Shown here: positions 62,930 to 64,000 of the stretch, piece after piece | How positions within the stretch are numbered: position 1 is the stretch's first letter | Layout of the letters: each line of letters opens with the position of its first letter | NCBI GenBank assembly: GCA_016932995.1 | Contig: JAFGBU010000022.1 | Span: 1-64,000, forward strand | Source of the DNA: Desulfovibrionaceae bacterium | GTDB taxonomy: Bacteria; Desulfobacterota; Desulfovibrionia; Desulfovibrionales; Desulfovibrionaceae | Length of the DNA stretch: 64,000 nucleotides | Direction of reading: 5' to 3' | The notes under the pieces: model-generated | What the model was told of the DNA's origin: nothing | What the model saw: the letters and a program-made list of their open reading frames with translations, nothing else | Databases searched by the model: none | Made by a program: the position numbers and the translations under genes

Positions 62930-64000
62930 CTACAGGATGAGCCAGAAATAGGCCGCGCCCAGGCAAAAGAGCAGCAGGCTGGGGGCCAGGACCCTTTTCC
63001 AGGCCGCGGACAGGTCGAGCTTGAAGTACTGGCAGGTCAGGATGAAGCAGATGTGCAGGGGCGAGGCCATGACCCCGCAGAAGCCCGCGAACATGGCCAG
63101 GACCAGGTAGGCCATGCGCCCGGCCTCCAGGCCCAGGCCCGAGACCAGGCCCAGGAGCAGGGGGAAGGTCGCGCCCACAAAGGCCACGGTCAGGCCCGAG
63201 ACCAGGCCCACCAGGGCGGGCAGAAAGACCGCGGCCGCGAACAGGGCCACCTCGCCCCCGGCCAAGACCGAGAGCTGGCCCACGACCCCGGCGGCCTGGA
63301 GCAGGTCCTTGAACACGAACACGGCCGCGACCACGTAGAGCATGCTGAACAGGCTCCGGCGCAGGGCGGCCCGGGCCAGGTCGCGCCAGCCCAGCCTGTT
63401 CTGGAACGCGACGCAGGCCACGGCCAGGGCCAGGGCCGCGATTATGCCCAGCTCAAAGGGCAGGCCCGGCGCGGCCAGGGAGACCAGGCCCTCCAGGCCC
63501 AGGGCCCCGGCTATGGCCATGACCAGGGGCGCGGCCTGGACCAGGGCCCGGCGCGCGTCCCCGACGCCCCGCTCCGGGAGCGGGGCCGAATCCAGGCGCA
63601 GGACACCGGGCCTAAGCAGAAAGAACCAGCCCAGAACCAGGCTGAAGACCGTGCCCGGGCAGGTGTAGGTCAGAAAGTCGGCTATGGACACCTCGGCCAG
63701 GGACGCGGCCAGGATGATGCCCGGATAAAGGGGCCAGCACATCTCCCAGACGTGCCTGAACCAGTAGTTGATGAGCGCCTTGTCCATGTCCGAGACGCCC
63801 ATGTCCCGGGCCACGCCCTTGATCATGGGCGCGGAGAACACCGCGCCCCCGGGCATGGGCAAGAGCCCGATCAGGGCCGGGAAGAAGACCAGCCTGAGCC
63901 TCGGGCCGGAGATGAACGCGCTAAGCGCCTCCATGATCCGGCCGGTCTGGCCGGTCGTCTCCAGCAGGCCGCTCAGAACCAGTATCAGCCCGACAATGGC
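62930..64000 (-). CDS. DUF401-family permease (5' end outside window)
   Basis: The frame stays open to the window edge, so the gene is cut. At least 356 residues are seen, with about ten membrane segments. GLLPMPGGAVFSAPMIKGVA, INYWFRHVWEMCWPLYPGI and FAGFCGVMASPLHICFILT are the conserved blocks of DUF401, a family related to anion and dicarboxylate permeases. Substrate is unknown. The first ATG inside the window (63934) is internal. Confidence 0.88.
   Translation of the reverse strand, partial: AIVGLILVLSGLLETTGQTGRIMEALSAFISGPRLRLVFFPALIGLLPMPGGAVFSAPMIKGVARDMGVSDMDKALINYWFRHVWEMCWPLYPGIILAASLAEVSIADFLTYTCPGTVFSLVLGWFFLLRPGVLRLDSAPLPERGVGDARRALVQAAPLVMAIAGALGLEGLVSLAAPGLPFELGIIAALALAVACVAFQNRLGWRDLARAALRRSLFSMLYVVAAVFVFKDLLQAAGVVGQLSVLAGGEVALFAAAVFLPALVGLVSGLTVAFVGATFPLLLGLVSGLGLEAGRMAYLVLAMFAGFCGVMASPLHICFILTCQYFKLDLSAAWKRVLAPSLLLFCLGAAYFWLIL

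Overview
The window is a piece of a GC-rich bacterial chromosome whose gene content points to a sulfate-reducing deltaproteobacterium of the Desulfovibrio type (Desulfovibrionota). Supporting features are a 7-cysteine ferredoxin that resembles D. africanus ferredoxin III, a Desulfovibrio-type outer-membrane porin, the run thrS-infC-rpmI-rplT-pheS-pheT-merR, purH split into two one-domain genes, a class I adenylate cyclase, and a sigma-54-type promoter before flgB. Species assignment is inference. Coding is so GC-rich that long open frames without stops lie antisense to many genes; these were discarded.

Region by region. (1) 1-2020: the 3' end of a tRNA with its terminator, then lower-GC accessory DNA with two orphan genes and an IS3-family remnant, probably an eroded tRNA-linked island. 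(2) 2030-9354: a TetR regulator with two matching operators, then a co-directional set of a SulP anion transporter, a cytidylate-kinase-like/BON/receiver protein, a membrane sensor kinase, a receiver, a degenerate kinase and another receiver. (3) 9369-13202: a NicO/DUF1007 metal-export pair, a lipoprotein and a Tat-exported M48 protease lipoprotein. (4) 13267-19178: a leftward operon of an enlarged acyl-CoA dehydrogenase, an ETF-quinone-oxidoreductase-like flavoprotein, and ETF beta and alpha. (5) 19592-34295: a large adenylate cyclase with pentapeptide repeats, a DNA polymerase III delta'-like protein, purA, the two halves of purH on opposite strands, an RNB exoribonuclease, plsY, a CDF metal transporter, hflX and a TPR protein. 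(6) 34505-40524: the sigma-54-type promoter and flgB-flgC-fliE-fliF-fliG-fliH-fliI. (7) 40537-49925: an AsmA-like protein, MerR, and the pheT/pheS/rplT/rpmI/infC/thrS translation cluster. (8) 49939-52983: tRNA-Val(GAC), an array of five adjacent perfect hairpins, then a leftward five-gene set (ferredoxin, YkgJ-like protein, small conserved protein, TPR protein, HEAT-like protein). (9) 53208-64000: M29 aminopeptidase, a Tat-exported Fe-S/cytochrome-b-like fusion, citrate synthase, tRNA-Leu(CAG), a PAS histidine kinase, a porin, a multi-pass membrane protein, RlpA, and a DUF401 permease cut by the window edge.

Together the genes cover anion uptake and its signalling, electron transfer between flavoproteins, Fe-S proteins and quinone, purine synthesis, translation, and motility. 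The observations most worth following up are the five-hairpin array, three genes whose best start is AUA or AUC behind a good Shine-Dalgarno sequence (infC, hflX, the porin), the SulP phosphorelay operon, and the acyl-CoA dehydrogenase/ETF operon.
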